From Adiantum capillus-veneris (lineage: Eukaryota > Streptophyta > Polypodiopsida > Polypodiales > Pteridaceae): 64,000 nucleotides of DNA. The DNA is taken from positions 4,401,001 through 4,465,000 of the forward strand of contig CM043967.1 of assembly GCA_014529385.2 (NCBI GenBank), written 5' to 3'. Shown piece after piece: positions 22,268-33,752 of this stretch (the stretch's first letter is position 1; every line of letters begins with the position of its first letter). Both the position numbers and the translations under genes were made by a program. A model generated the notes under the pieces. It did no database searches and was not told the origin of the DNA. It worked only from the letters and a program-made list of their open reading frames with translations.

Positions 22268-22270
<3 letters not shown>
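20226..22270. other. Unclassified DNA with a tandem duplication
   Basis: No ORF above 106 codons with a recognisable domain. If the solo LTR at 19542 belongs to a longer element, this would be its interior, but I find no gag or pol motif. A block of about 80 bp (GAGTAATCAGGGCAGTTGG ... CAGCCCGAGTTGCCCCGGA) is present twice in tandem, about 21119-21198 and 21199-21280. Fragments such as WFEANYFTDI and LGWLERDASWYLPLAIEVDNEW look protein-like but match nothing I know. Confidence 0.4.
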
Positions 22271-22339
<69 letters not shown>

Positions 22340-22342
22340 ATC
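22271..22342. repeat. (CT)n(CA)n compound microsatellite
   Basis: About 45 bp of CT followed by about 24 bp of CA. Confidence 0.9.
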
Positions 22343-22421
22343 AACTTCAAAATCTGCGCACCTGAGAGCAGTTTCGGGAAAAATGTGTCTCAACTTAATA
22401 TCATGCCGTTTTCTATCTGCA

Positions 22422-22492
22422 GCTCTCTCTCTCTCTCTCTATATCTATCTATCTATCCATCTATCTCTATAGCTCTCTTTCTCACTCTCCCT

Positions 22493-22529
<37 letters not shown>

Positions 22530-22641
22530 TGTCTTTCTCGCTCTCCCTCCTCCTCTCTCTATCTCCCCAGTGTCCCTCTCTCTCTATCTATCTCTATAGC
22601 TCTCTTTCTCGCTCTCCCTCCTCTCTCTCTCTCTCTCTCTA
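22422..22641. repeat. CT-rich minisatellite with TATAGCT units
   Basis: Repeated blocks of CTCTATAGCTCTCTTTCTCGCTCTCCCTCC separated by CT runs and TATC units, at least four imperfect copies. Confidence 0.8.
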
Positions 22642-22654
22642 GCACTGGACTTTG

Positions 22655-23303
22655 TGTAACAGACTTGGACAGACTTGGACACTCCAAGTCAAGAATCAAC
22701 CACGACAGCACCAAATAACCACTTCAAAACAATTCACAGATCACAATAGATTTGCACTGGCCCGACGGAGTTCCGTGCCTAGAGATATTGGCCCCAAAGA
22801 TTGGCGCCCCTTTCGGTATTTCTTTTTGTATTAATCAATCATCAAAGTACAAGAGAGCGGTTAGGGTTTCACTCTCAGACTCTACGTCCAGATGCCCTGA
22901 GAAGTGAGGCCCTCACCACTAATTTAAAGGTTACAAGGGATGCCCAAAAGCAGAGCCCCAAAAGCTTTAAAAATCAAAAGCATCAGTTCTCTCTCTTAGA
23001 GAGAGTCTCTTTTTTTTTTTTAATTAAAAAAAAAACAACTTCTCTCTCTTTTATGCAAAAAGCAACGCCCAAAAGCTGCCAGCGCAAATTGCGAAATTGC
23101 GGCGCAATTTCCGGAAAATCCGTACACCCCTGCCACGTGGCACTGGCGCCAGAAATTAGGGTTTCAGCCAGCAGTTAGGGTTTCCAGAAATTAGGGTTTG
23201 CTGCGAATTAGGGTTTTTGGCAGTTTTTAGGGTTTGCAGGAATTTTAGGGTTTCTGGCAGAAATTAGGGTTTCTGCTGTCCGCCACGTCATCACTTTGTG
23301 ACA
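22655..23303 (-). repeat. Ty3-2 3' LTR (649 bp)
   Basis: Starts TGTAACAG and ends TTTGTGACA. A 10-12 bp duplication (AGACTTGGAC twice) near its inner end is absent from the other LTR. Confidence 0.92.
23156..23272 (-). promoter_or_regulatory. Array of seven telo-boxes in the Ty3-2 U3
   Basis: TTAGGGTTT occurs seven times in 117 bp (AAACCCTAA in element sense), each separated by 6-10 unrelated bases, so this is not telomeric satellite. A GCCACGTCATCAC bZIP-type element follows at about 23282-23294. The 5' LTR repeats the array at about 29297-29414. Confidence 0.7.
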
Positions 23304-23316
23304 TACCCCCCTCTTG
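23304..23316 (-). promoter_or_regulatory. Ty3-2 polypurine tract
   Basis: Minus strand AAGAGGGGGGTA next to the 3' LTR, as in Ty3-1. Confidence 0.85.
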
Positions 23317-23905
23317 AAAGCATTGTAATCGACCGCGATTATGCCTGCAAAACTGACAAAAGCCATAAACCGTCTTAGCAGACACTGGCTGTTAGTACCT
23401 ACGTACTAGGAACACACATCTAGCACTTGTACAAAATCGACAGTCACATCACACGACATCACAGGACATCACCAGACATCACAGGACATCACGTGACATT
23501 CAACATTCATTCGGATCTTAGACCATGATTTATCGGCAATGTAGCTAGCAATCACATCTAGGTCCAATCGGGACCTCATCAATGTCCGATTGACTAACCC
23601 CTATTGCAACCATGTCTATTCGAGATCAATCAGACCAAAATGCTGCAGTCATTTCGTCTATCAGTTCGTGCACTCACAAGAAGTCAAGAACAAATCAGTA
23701 TCATGATCAGGAATTCCATTTCATAAAGTCCTCCAGCAGAATACTGTCAGCTCTCAGTATCCCTGAAGCTCAAAGAGACATCAGTGACTTTAGTATCAAA
23801 ATCGAGGCATCTGTTGACAAAGGAGCGGAGTAACTCCCCTCTTGTGCATCCCACTGCACCAGATCTTCGGCCAAGCTGAGTTTCTGGGTTCCGTTTGGAG
23901 TAGAC

Positions 23906-24300
23906 TATGCTAAACCAAAACATCGAGGTAAAGTTTCACAATCCGAGGAGTATCTGCTAGGTCCTCCTCCTCCATCCACTTCGCATCAAATGCAGGAAAG
24001 TTCTTGAACTTAACCAAGAACTGCCTTCGGACTTTACCTTTCTTCGTATCATTTTGTGCCAAAATCTGTTCAGGAACAAGGATCTCCTCGTTTTCTTCCA
24101 CTTTGGGTTGCTCATCAGGCTCCCTATCATCAAGCACATCACCCTTAACAGGTTTCAAGAGACTCACATGCAATGCATTGTGAATTCTCCAAGTATCTGG
24201 CAGTTTCAATCGGAAGGAGACATCATTTATCTTGTCAGTAATCTGGAAAGGTCCGTAGTATCACATACTAAGCTTTGGAAAAAGCCTCTCCTTTCCCTTT
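23906..24300 (-). pseudogene. Ty3-2 integrase C-terminus and chromodomain
   Basis: An open frame reads [22 protein letters not shown], an acidic spacer, [46 protein letters not shown]. This is a chromodomain of the plant chromovirus type with the usual hydrophobic LVKF...FP and the Trp before the acidic turn. The first aromatic-cage position of classical HP1 domains is not obvious. It would tether the integrase to chromatin in a complete protein. The upstream join to integrase is broken by a stop near 24260. Confidence 0.82.
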
Positions 24301-24307
24301 TTCTTTC

Positions 24308-25473
24308 TTAGGCGTGCCTTTTCAAAAGTAAGAGCACCCAATCATCCTCCTTCAATTTCATGTCGCGACTATGGAGATCCGTTGCCTTTTTCTGTCGTTC
24401 TTGAGACTCCTGCAAAGTCTCGCGAACCTTGGCAAAAGCCGTATCCAGATCTCGCGAATATTCATCCGCTTCAAAGATCTTATCTTTCGTGCTCAGGAAG
24501 GGTGGAACCTTTGCAGCACCTTCAACAATCTCAAATGGCGCCTTCCCCGTCGACGAGCGTATCGTGTTATTGTAGGCAAATCCCACCATAGGTAAATATC
24601 TTTCCCATTGAGTCTTCTGATATGAGATATAAGACTTCAATAAATCTAGAACCACTGAATTAGCAATCTCGGATTGCCCATCAGTCTGCGGGTGGAACGA
24701 TGACGGAACTGCAACCGCGTGCCAATGTTCTCCCAAATTGCCTTCCAAAACAAACTCGTAAAACTGGGGTCTCTGTCGGAGACAATTGTTTCAGGCATGC
24801 CATGTAATATGAAAATCTGGGTCACAAACTGTCTCGCTAAGTGATCCGGCTTGACTGTTTTCTTCACTGGAATGAAATGAGCCTGTTTGCTAAATCTGTC
24901 AATAACAGTCCAGATACCATCGTGACCACTCCGTGTTCTCGGGAGATCAAAAATGAAATCCATCGCTATACTTTCCCAAGGGCGGGTGGGTATGGGTAAA
25001 GGCTGTAACAATCCCTCTGCTTTATGCCTGTTAAACTTGACCTTCTGGCATACCAAGCAACTGCGCACAAACTCTTCCACATCTTTCGTGAGTCTCGGCC
25101 AAAAGAAATATCTCTCTACCCCTTTCATGGTGGTAGCAATGCCGCGGTGACCCGTAAAAGGTGGACAATGGCATTCAGTCATAACCTTTTCCCTCAACGG
25201 CTGTGTAACGCACAACATAGTCTTTTTCATCAAGTAGCCTTCCCGAAGGGAGTATCCAGCTACTATCTCCCCATCTCGTATCCGTGTGAAAATATCTGCA
25301 AAATCTGTATCTGTGGCATACTGATCGACCATATCCTCGAAGCTCCTATGATGTATCGCGGAAACAGCCAGAACCAACGGTTTTCGAGACAAAGCATCTG
25401 CCACCAGATTCTTCTGTCCCTGCACATGGACAATCTGGAAGTGGAACTGTGACAAGATGTTCGCCCACCGCAT
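24308..25473 (-). pseudogene. Ty3-2 integrase
   Basis: The zinc domain (HRGIATTMKGVERYFFW, CLVCQKVKF) runs into an intact first half of the core: MDFIFDLPRTRSGHDGIW, VIDRFSKQAHFIPVKK, SDRDPSFTSLFWKAIWENIG. The reading then shifts frame near 24720-24745 to HPQTDGQSEIANSVV, which carries the catalytic Glu. All three D, D, E positions are therefore present but split by one frameshift. It is better preserved than the Ty3-1 copy. Confidence 0.87.
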
Positions 25474-25497
25474 CTGTTTTTCCGAAAGCTGCTTCTG

Positions 25498-25992
25498 TCA
25501 CAAGAAGTAGCGCAAACTCTGATGGTCTGTAAAGACAGTAAAATCCGCTCCGAGTAGGTTATGCCGCCACTGAGTAAGAGCATGGATAACCGCCAAAAGC
25601 TCTTTCTCATAGATCTGTGCTGTCATCTCCGGCCTAGAGAACAAACGGCTCTCGTAAGCTATGACATGGCCTTCTTGCATCAAGACCGCACCCAGACTAC
25701 CACCACAAGCATCACAAAATACTTCAAATGACTTCTGCAAGTCCGGCAAAGTCAAATCTGGTCCCGTAGTCAATTTCTCTTTCAATGTCCGAAAGGCAGT
25801 CACCTTTGTGGGTCCCCACGAAAAAGGTACTCCTTTCTGTGTCAAGGTATAGAAAGGGGAAGCAACCTCTGCAAACTTTCGTATGAACCGCGTGTAGTAC
25901 GAACACAGTCCCAAGAAGCTTCTAACTTCATGGACATTCCTCAAATCGGGCCAATCACGGATAGTCTCTATCTTGGCCGGGTCCATTTGCAC
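25498..25992 (-). pseudogene. Ty3-2 RNase H region
   Basis: Nearly identical to 6756-7250, with the catalytic residues in FCDACGGSLG, YEKELLAV and FTDHQSL. It ends at the same TGA (25498-25500) as Ty3-1. Its RHNLLGADFTVF differs from RHYLPEADFTVF in Ty3-1. Confidence 0.88.
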
Positions 25993-26672
25993 TCCTGCTG
26001 TGCTGCTGACACAATGTGTCCCAAAAAGTGTATCTTTGGTAGGAAAAATTCACTTTTCTTAGCATTAATCACTAATGTGTGATCTCGTAATGCCTGAAAG
26101 ACTTGAAGCAGATGATCTCTGTGTTCTGCCTCATTCTTGGAGAAAACAATGATGTCGTCAAAGAAAGTCCCAACAAATAGCTTGTACTCTCGAAAAATCC
26201 TATCCATCATCCGGTTAAATGTCGTAGGAGCATTGGTTAAGCCAAAAGGCATCACCAAAAACTCAAATAACCCAAAAGTCGTCCGAAAAGCTGTCTTGTA
26301 GACATCTCTTGGCGCTATCCTGTTCTGATGATATCCACTCTTCAAGTCAATCCTTCTAAAGCACGAGGATCCCTGTAACCTGTCGAGTATATCATCGATC
26401 CTAGGAATCGGAAATCTGTTCTTGATGGTGATTTCGTTGAGAGTGCTATAATCGATGCACATTCTCCAAGATCCGTCTTTCTTCAAAACCAACAACACTG
26501 GAGAGCAATACGGTGAAGTACTAGGCTGGACAAGACCCTTTTCCAAGAGGTCTTTCACTGAGTTCATAATCTTTTCATTTTGTACTCGGCTCACACGATA
26601 AGGTGGCCGATTCGATGGCGTGCTTCCAGATATCAGATCAATGGTATGATCTTCAGGCCCTCTCAAAAGCAA
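25968..26672 (-). pseudogene. Ty3-2 reverse transcriptase domain
   Basis: The same blocks as in Ty3-1, with several residues closer to the Ty3/gypsy consensus (KDGSWRMCIDY, NAPTTFNRMMD). The catalytic box is FFDDIIVFS. It runs out of frame at the same 5-bp insertion (about 25994-26004). Confidence 0.9.
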
Positions 26673-26839
26673 TCGGCATGAGCGTGGAGAAAAAAATCTT
26701 GGCGTTCTTTTCTTCAGGTCAAAACATATTCAACCTTTATCCATCGTTCAGTTCTCCCAAAAGAATGAGTAAGAAAACTGAAGTTCATCAAGTACAATCT
26801 CTAAGCCCATTTATCAAAGTCGCTTTCTCGGCCCGGTAG

Positions 26840-27130
26840 TCAACCACGGTGTAGTTCTTGTGGTACCAAGGGATCCCGAGTAGAACGTCACTCGCGTGCC
26901 CTGAACACCCCTGTCATTGCAAACAAAGTTTGCCAATGCTTGGTGTAATGGCAACATCCCATCCGGGTGCCAGTCGAACTACCTCCGCCTGTGGCGTCAG
27001 TCTGTCGGGCGTAGTTCCAAATCGAGCCACCAATTCCAAGTGAAAAGAAGTTGGCCTTGGCTCCTTCAAAAGAGCTTCCTGATCCTTCACTTTGCCCCGA
27101 AAGCGGCAAAGTTTGTACTTTCATTCATTA
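26840..27130 (-). pseudogene. Ty3-2 protease region, frameshifted
   Basis: Mirrors 8100-8390: the protease-like sequence is spread over frames (LGIGGSIWNYARQTDATGGGSSTGTRMGCC in one, the proper reading in another). DVLLGIPWYHKN lies near 26862-26897. Confidence 0.6.
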
Positions 27131-27267
27131 GATTCGGTGTAGGTCCCACGCCATGTGGTACCAGTTCTGCTTTTCTATCTGCCTTTTCTGCCACATTCCT
27201 CAGCTGCTCTCGAACTCTGAGACCTGTCGTCGTCTTTATCATTCTGTTCTTTCTGTGCCTTATCAGG

Positions 27268-27309
27268 GCACTTCGCGGAAATATGTCCATGTTCCCTGCA
27301 TCCAAAGCA
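27268..27309 (-). pseudogene. Ty3-2 gag zinc knuckle (CCHC)
   Basis: CFGCREHGHISAKC as in Ty3-1. Confidence 0.88.
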
Positions 27310-27340
27310 CTTCCCCTCTCTGATGAAGCGAGCTCTCTCC

Positions 27341-28742
27341 TCAGGAGTAAGCTTGGGTCGTGCATCCTTTTTTTTTCTCTGGGTTGCTCTTTTTCATTCT
27401 ACTTTCATTCCCAGAAGTTTGTTCGGCTCGTTGTGTCATGGCCTCATCTGTGGGGTAGGTCAGACTGCCAGAGTGAATGGCAAAGCCCCGCTTCGCATGA
27501 CTCATCAACTCCTGAATAGAAGGTGACTTCTGTTCCAAGCAGTGATCTCGGATCTCTGTAGGTAGACCCAAGGTAAACCGCTCAATCTGTTCTCTGAACA
27601 AGATCTTCTTGAATGAAGAGGCGGGTAGAAAAGAGCTCCAAAATCTTTCACAATAAGCATTGATTGTATCTTTCTTGGTCATCCGAAGATGGTTCCAAGC
27701 AGCTCGTACATCTCGTTTATATTCTTGCGTCAACCAAGAAGAAATAAAAAGCTTCTTAAATTTCAGCCATTTAACTGGCGCAGTCTTGTTTAAAAGAAGC
27801 GTGGACCACCAAGTACGAGCATTCCTCTTAAAGTAAGAGGCAGCTCTCTGAATCTTGGAGTGCTCTGAATAGCGTCCTTCCGCAAAAGCGATGTCAAACT
27901 GTTGAATAAAAGACAAAGCCTTCGAAGCATCTGAGTATTCTGAAAAGTATCAAACTTGATCGAGTGGCCACCTTCCTTAAACTCTCGGACTTTCTTGCTT
28001 TTTTTCTTCGAGAAAGTCATACTGGTTAGCTTTGTAAAAATTCTTCTTGTTTGCATAAAACTTTCCGTCATCGGAATTTGAGCTGTCTGTAGACGAGTCC
28101 TCAGTAGAACTGTCAGTCTCTGGGCGAGATGTAGCCTTCTTCTTGCCCTTTCTGAAGCTTTGTTTCTTGCTTCGCTTTTTACCTTTTCTGTCTTCTTTGC
28201 TCGAATCTGAAGAGCTATAAGAACTGTCAGAAGAAGAAGAAGAAGAAGAAGAACTGGGTACTCCTTCAAATCGAACACGCTTCTTCTGTTTCTTTGCCTT
28301 GTCAAATGTCGACCGACGACCCAAATATCCCGGGAAGTCAGTACCTTTCTTCTGCTTTTTGCCATGCTTTTTGTCTTCCTTTTGCACGTCGAAAAGCTGA
28401 GCAATCCGTGCATCAATCACGTTCTCCAGTTCCTGCTCCGTATATTTTCTTAGAGGCAGAAGGTTTCTTGAGTGCGGGTTTCAGGAGTGGTGTTGTGGTT
28501 CTCTGCCACTCCATCTGTACCTCTTCCAAAGAGGTCTGGTTCATATATTTTGCCATCTTCGGGTCCTTGGCAAAATTGAGCATCATCTTTGTTGCATCGC
28601 CAATCAATTGACGACGCTCCATCTCTCTTTGCTCCGCCTGAATAGGCCGAGGCGGGCCATACTCTCTGTCTGAATCTTCGTTGTGATCCCAGCCCGCATC
28701 TCCAGATGCAGAGGGAGTCGACTGATCATTGCCTGAAGCCAT
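27341..28742 (-). pseudogene. Ty3-2 gag, frameshifted
   Basis: Start at the ATG 28740-28742 (MASGNDQSTP). Order as in Ty3-1: N-terminal region, basic and poly-Ser tract (27977-28420), then the capsid-like region (27341-27916) with NARTWWSTLLLNK and FISSWLTQEYKRDVRAAWNHLRM. Frameshifts lie near 28430 and 27930, at places different from those in Ty3-1. Confidence 0.85.
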
Positions 28743-28800
28743 AGGTGCCGCGGAAAAAGAATTCGGGGATCGGATTTCCCGTAGAAGAGAAATTTGCCGT

Positions 28801-28812
28801 GCTCTGATACCA
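28801..28812 (-). promoter_or_regulatory. Ty3-2 primer binding site, initiator-Met tRNA
   Basis: Minus strand TGGTATCAGAGC, one base inside the 5' LTR. Confidence 0.92.
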
Positions 28813-28813
28813 C

Positions 28814-29445
28814 TGTAACAGACTTGGACACTCCAAGTCAAGAATCAACCGCGACAGCACCAAATAACCACTTCAAAACAATTCACAGATCACAATAGAT
28901 TTGCACTGGCCCGACGGAGTTCCGTGCCTAGAGATATTGGCCCCAAAGACTGGCGCCCCTTTCGGTATTTCTTTTTGTATTAATCAATCATCAAAGTACA
29001 AGAGAGCGGTTAGGGTTTCACTCTCAGACTCTGTGTCCAGATGCCCTGAGAAGTGAGGCCCTCACCACTAATTTAAAGGTTACAAGGTATGCCCAAAAGC
29101 AGAGCCCCAAAAGCTTTAAAAATCAAAAGCATCAGATCTCTCTCTTAGAGAGAGTCTCTTTTTTTTTTTTTTAATAAAAAAAAAACAAGTTCTCTCTCTT
29201 TTATGCAAAAAGCAACGCCCAAAAGCTGCCAGCGGAAATTGCGACGCATTTTCCGGAAAATCCGTACACCCTTGCCACATGGCACTGGCGCCAGAAATTA
29301 GGGTTTCAGCCAGCAGTTAGGGTTTCCAGAAATTAGGGTTTGCTGCGAATTAGGGTTTCTGGCAGTTTTTAGGGTTTGCAGGAATTTTAGGGTTTCTGGC
29401 AGAAATTAGGGTTTCTGCTGTCCGCCACGTCATCACTTTGTGACA
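28814..29445 (-). repeat. Ty3-2 5' LTR (632 bp)
   Basis: Pairs with 22655-23303, including the seven telo-boxes. Confidence 0.92.
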
Positions 29446-29450
29446 CTTTG

Positions 29451-29675
29451 TGGCTTTTGCATCATCACCCGAGGTAGACAGAGCCTTGGGCATATTCTTG
29501 TCGACTTGATCACTATGCAGATAGCTACACTTCACCCAAATGTATCCTATAGTTTGTTATGGGATTTCCCCAATGATCTTATTGTACATCCATCAAGGTT
29601 TTTCCCATATTTCTTGTATATGGCCTGATTTACGATCGATTCTTATGTAATGCAAAGGGTCAAAGCCACTAGTGT
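29451..29675. other. Unclassified flank of Ty3-2
   Basis: Continues the pre-insertion sequence that stops at 22654. An open stretch (FCIITRGRQSLGHILVDLI ... FPYFLYMA) ends in TGA at 29626-29628 but matches nothing I recognise. Confidence 0.35.
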
Positions 29676-29817
<142 letters not shown>

Positions 29818-30238
29818 ATTAACGTCTTCAAATGGCCAAAATGAGTTATGAGACCAAGCTGTTACAACATAGTGAATCTGATACCTTGTCTGGAATAAAA
29901 AAGAGCTGAACAAAAAATACAACCACTACTAGCTGGGACTGTATGGATCTGTCAGCTAATACAAAAGGTGCCCAGTACAATGTGTAGTACAATGAGAGAA
30001 AGGGAGGGAGGGGGGGGGGGGGGGAGATATGGTAGAGATCTATCCTCATTTGCACTCTGGACGTCGAGAAAGTATGGCTCAAATCCTCTGCTATAGTCTC
30101 CATCGAGATTGTGTAGTTCCTCTCCTCAATTGCGGTCGTCTAGGTCTCCCTAGCTCCAATGCTCGGTCTATGAGAATGCCAGTAGTGGTAGTATGAGTGT
30201 GGGTGTCACAAATGGGAGCGCATAACAATATAAAATAG

Positions 30239-31530
30239 TGTAAGGTGCTGTGGAAGTGAATGTTGAACTTTGCTCAAGATGAGTGCTCCGAACTGTGCTC
30301 AAGGTTCCTTTTACTTACGGAAGGGAGAGCCTTCCGTTCCTTTAGTGAGAGTGTAATGGACGCAAACAAAGAGATGAACATTTTGAATGAAGGTGCATTA
30401 GACTGAGAGATAGAGAGAGAAGAATACGACACAAGACTTGATGGTTCCTGGAAGCCTCGGTTTCCTATTCCTAGGGCAAAGCCCTATTCCAAGCAACTTC
30501 CGTTCCTTATTCCAAATCCTCAAGAATCAAGGTTCTCGCCTCTGGATCTCACCTTCCAGACTCAGGGCATGGCATCCCTGCAACTCTTTTTCTGACTCGG
30601 TTTCCAGAGTCCTCTTCCTGCAGAACAACTCTGCTTTCACGGACATAGAGTCCTTACTTGAGAATCTCAACTTCCGGATCCCCAACTCGAGAGTCTACCA
30701 CTCTCGGATCCGTGGATCTACGTCCCAAACTCGGGTACAAAATGCTTGGGCTGATATGGCTCTGTCCAAGGGCCCTTCTCTGAATGCCGAGATAAGTCTA
30801 TGCTATTGATTGCACAAAACTGGTACAAGACGTTGATGTAAAGTGTGTCTAGGTCGGAGACGACGATGACGACGCGTACGGCGACGATGACGTATCTGCT
30901 GAAAAACGCTGGTATGCTGCTGGAAAAAGGCTGATATGAGGTTCTTTAAATCGCTGATCTGAGGTTCTTTAAAACACTGATCTGCTGAGCCTTCAAAACG
31001 CTCTTCTTGTTGCTTCAAAAACGTTGGAAGGCTGTCTTCAAAACGCTGGTCTTGCTTGCTGAATTCGCTGTTGTTTTAGGGCTGAAAACGCCAGGCATCA
31101 AAGCTGAAAACGCTGGTGGTTCATTGCTGAAAACGCCAGGGCCTTAGGGAACTTGCTTGAGAGAGAGGGAGAGATGCTTGTTGCAAGCCTGTTGCCTGTG
31201 CACTTCTTCCACTTCTGCCAGATAAGCCTAACGCTAGGTTTGCTTATATATTATCTTAGCAAAATTGCCCTACCTAGTTCCCAACAAAAGTCACTTAAAA
31301 ATAATAAGTGAAAAATGTCAAAAATAGGGAAAATAGGTCTATGCATTGTAAAAATGCTCCTGATGGGTTCTAATCATGATGAATGCAACCAGAGGATATG
31401 CATCTAATTCAAGTGTCTGGACATGCACGGTCTGCGAACAGACTCACAAAAGTGCCTGAACTGAACTTACTGAACCCTTGTCATGCAGTAGCTTGTCCAC
31501 GTACACATAGGGCTAGATGTGCACATGACA
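30239..31530 (-). repeat. Solo family-C LTR inside the LARD-2 LTR, with a captured LARD segment
   Basis: Starts TGTAAGGTGCTG and ends GCACATGACA. Flanks aatag and aatac are a one-mismatch TSD, and intact LARD sequence reads aatac there. The part 30433-30763 is not family-C sequence but a piece of LARD LTR (AAGACTTGATGGTTCC ... GGGCTGATATGGCTCT), whose counterpart in this same LARD LTR is at about 31733-32062. Confidence 0.8.
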
Positions 31531-32848
31531 AATACATTTGGATAAATAGGATTTCTCACTTATTACTGAAGCCCAAGGATATAGAGAAATAGATAGATAG
31601 AGAGTAAGAAGATCGACACAGTACTGGGGACCAGAAGATGGGCTGGTCCCCCCGTAATAGTATCTTTATCATCTGAGGAGAAGTCTATACATGCACTTGA
31701 ACCGAACATATTACCACATTCGTTCTAGAATAAGACTTCATGATTCCCGGAAGCCTCGACTTCCTATTCCTAGGGCAAAGCCCTATTCCAAGGAACTTCC
31801 GTTCCTTATTCCAAATCCTCAAGAATCAAGGTTCTCGCCTTTGGATCTCACCTTCTAGACTCAGGGCATGGCATCCCTGCACTTTTTTTCCGACGCGGTT
31901 TCCAGAGTCCTCTTCTTGTAGAACAACTCTACTTTCACGGACACAGAGTCCTTACTTGAGAATCTCAACTTCCGGATTCCCAACTCGAGAGTCTACCACT
32001 CTCGGATCCATAGACCTACGTCCCAAACTCGGGTACAAAACGCTTGGGCTGATCTGCCTCTAATTCCTCAGAGCGCTCTCTCTTGCAGGGGCTCATGCCT
32101 TCCTCTGCTCCTACTCCCTCACTAAGAGGAAGTCCACCTGCAAACAAATACTTAAGAGATCATAACATGAAAATCGTTACCTTCAGTGTCTCGACGCTTG
32201 AAACACAACTCGGTTCTTGAAAAGCAATTCCCCGGAAGAGATCTCTACATAGAAAATCCTCTCTTCCAATCCTACACACAAAAGAGGTATGTTCTCGGGT
32301 TCCTTCTTGTAAATCAGCCCCATCTACGATGTTTATGGGCTGAAAACAGAGAAAAACAGTAGCATGTCGCGATGGAAACACGCTCTGTAGGCACTTCTTC
32401 GCAAGGGAACTCGCGCACTGGGTCCTGGTGACATTGGTACACTTGGGGCAGCCATGGGCTTCACCGGCAATGTCTTCTTTGCGGCTGAAATCTGCAGCAG
32501 CATCTCCTCCTTGTGAAAACCGGTTGTCTCTTTGGGAGAGGGCGTGTGATGCTTTTATAGCTCCTTGGCCACGACAAAGATAGCAAAGCATTGGCTGCAC
32601 GCGTAGAGATTGCGACTGTTTTTTTTTTTTTGTGGGCGTTGTCCTTCGAGAAAAAGAGAGAGAAAAACTGTTGGCTTGTTTTTACTGCTTTATTTAATCA
32701 TAGGCTGCCCACTTATTAAGTGGGCGGCCGGTCACCTTTAAAAATGGTATGAATCTGTCCAAAAACTCAGTAAAACCTTATAAATTAAAAACAATGCTTT
32801 CACAACACTTCCCAGGCGTTTCTAGATGCAATCACATGCACAGTTGCA

Positions 32849-33752
32849 ATGCGGACATAGACTCACCACGCGGGAAAGCATCTGCTTTCTCGAGAAGCAA
32901 TCCCGCTTTCTCAAAAAGCATTCGTTTTTCCTCAAAGTTTCCTCTGAATCCATCTTCATTCAAGTGCCTTGTTTTCCTTGTGCTCAATTCCAACATAGTT
33001 CGGAATTTCCTCCCAACTATGGATATTCCCTTTCCGATGCACTTGTCACCCACCTTGTGACGCATCAGGAATACCCATCACCTAGTCCTTTCCTACCGAA
33101 CTTATGGTACAATCTTCTTCGTGATGCTCTATGTCACCCATCCTATGACGCATCAAAGATGTCTGTTCGGATACTTCTTCCGGATGCTCTCTGTCACCCA
33201 TCTGATGTGACGCATCAGAAGTACCCGTTCCTGGTGGCCTTACAGGTATACCCTTTCACAGCGCTCCCGTTCCTGGTGGCCTTACAGGTATACCCTTTCA
33301 ATGCGGACATAGACTCACCACGCGGGAAAGCATCTGCTTTCTCGAGAAGCAATCCCGCTTTCTCAAAAAGCATTCGTTTTTCCTCAAAGTTTCCTCTGAA
33401 TCCATCTTCATTCAAGTGCCTTGTTTTCCTTGTGCTCAATTCCAACATAGTTCGGAATTTCCTCCCAACTATGGATATTCCCTTTCCGATGCACTTGTCA
33501 CCCACCTTGTGACGCATCAGGAATACCCATCACCTAGTCCTTTCCTACCGAACTTATGGTACAATCTTCTTCGTGATGCTCTATGTCACCCATCCTATGA
33601 CGCATCAAAGATGTCTGTTCGGATACTTCTTCCGGATGCTCTCTGTCACCCATCTGATGTGACGCATCAGAAGTACCCGTTCTTGGTGGCCTTACAGGTA
33701 TACCCTTTCACAGCGCTCCCGTCATTACTCTGAATGATGCACTAGGAATACT
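32849..33752. repeat. 452-bp direct tandem duplication within the LARD-2 3' LTR
   Basis: The block beginning ATGCGGACATAGACTCACC occurs at 32849 and again at 33301. At the junction is a smaller duplication of CGTTCCTGGTGGCCTTACAGG ending CCCTTTCA. The other LARD LTRs have one copy. Confidence 0.88.

Larger units (their letters stand above)
22655..29445 (-). mobile_element. Ty3-2, Ty3/gypsy chromovirus retrotransposon (6.79 kb)
   Basis: LTRs 22655-23303 and 28814-29445, TSD ctttg at 22650-22654 and 29446-29450, PBS next to the right LTR, PPT next to the left. Same gene order as Ty3-1 and long nearly identical stretches in pol, but clearly different LTR U3 sequence. It keeps the integrase core segment lost from Ty3-1. 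The segment between chromodomain and PPT (23317-23905) has no supported ORF. Confidence 0.92.

Noticed and set aside
23156-23272. Interstitial telomere (TTTAGGG satellite)
   Set aside because: The TTAGGGTTT motifs are separated by unrelated bases of variable length and lie only within LTRs, so they are dispersed telo-boxes.
24953-25452. Plus-strand ORFs such as 25024-25452 and 6282-6710
   Set aside because: They are antisense shadows of the integrase frames of Ty3-2 and Ty3-1; the minus frames carry the zinc domain and catalytic motifs.
30010-30026. G-run as a possible G-quadruplex control element
   Set aside because: A homopolymer run in a worn LINE 3' UTR; other copies lack it.
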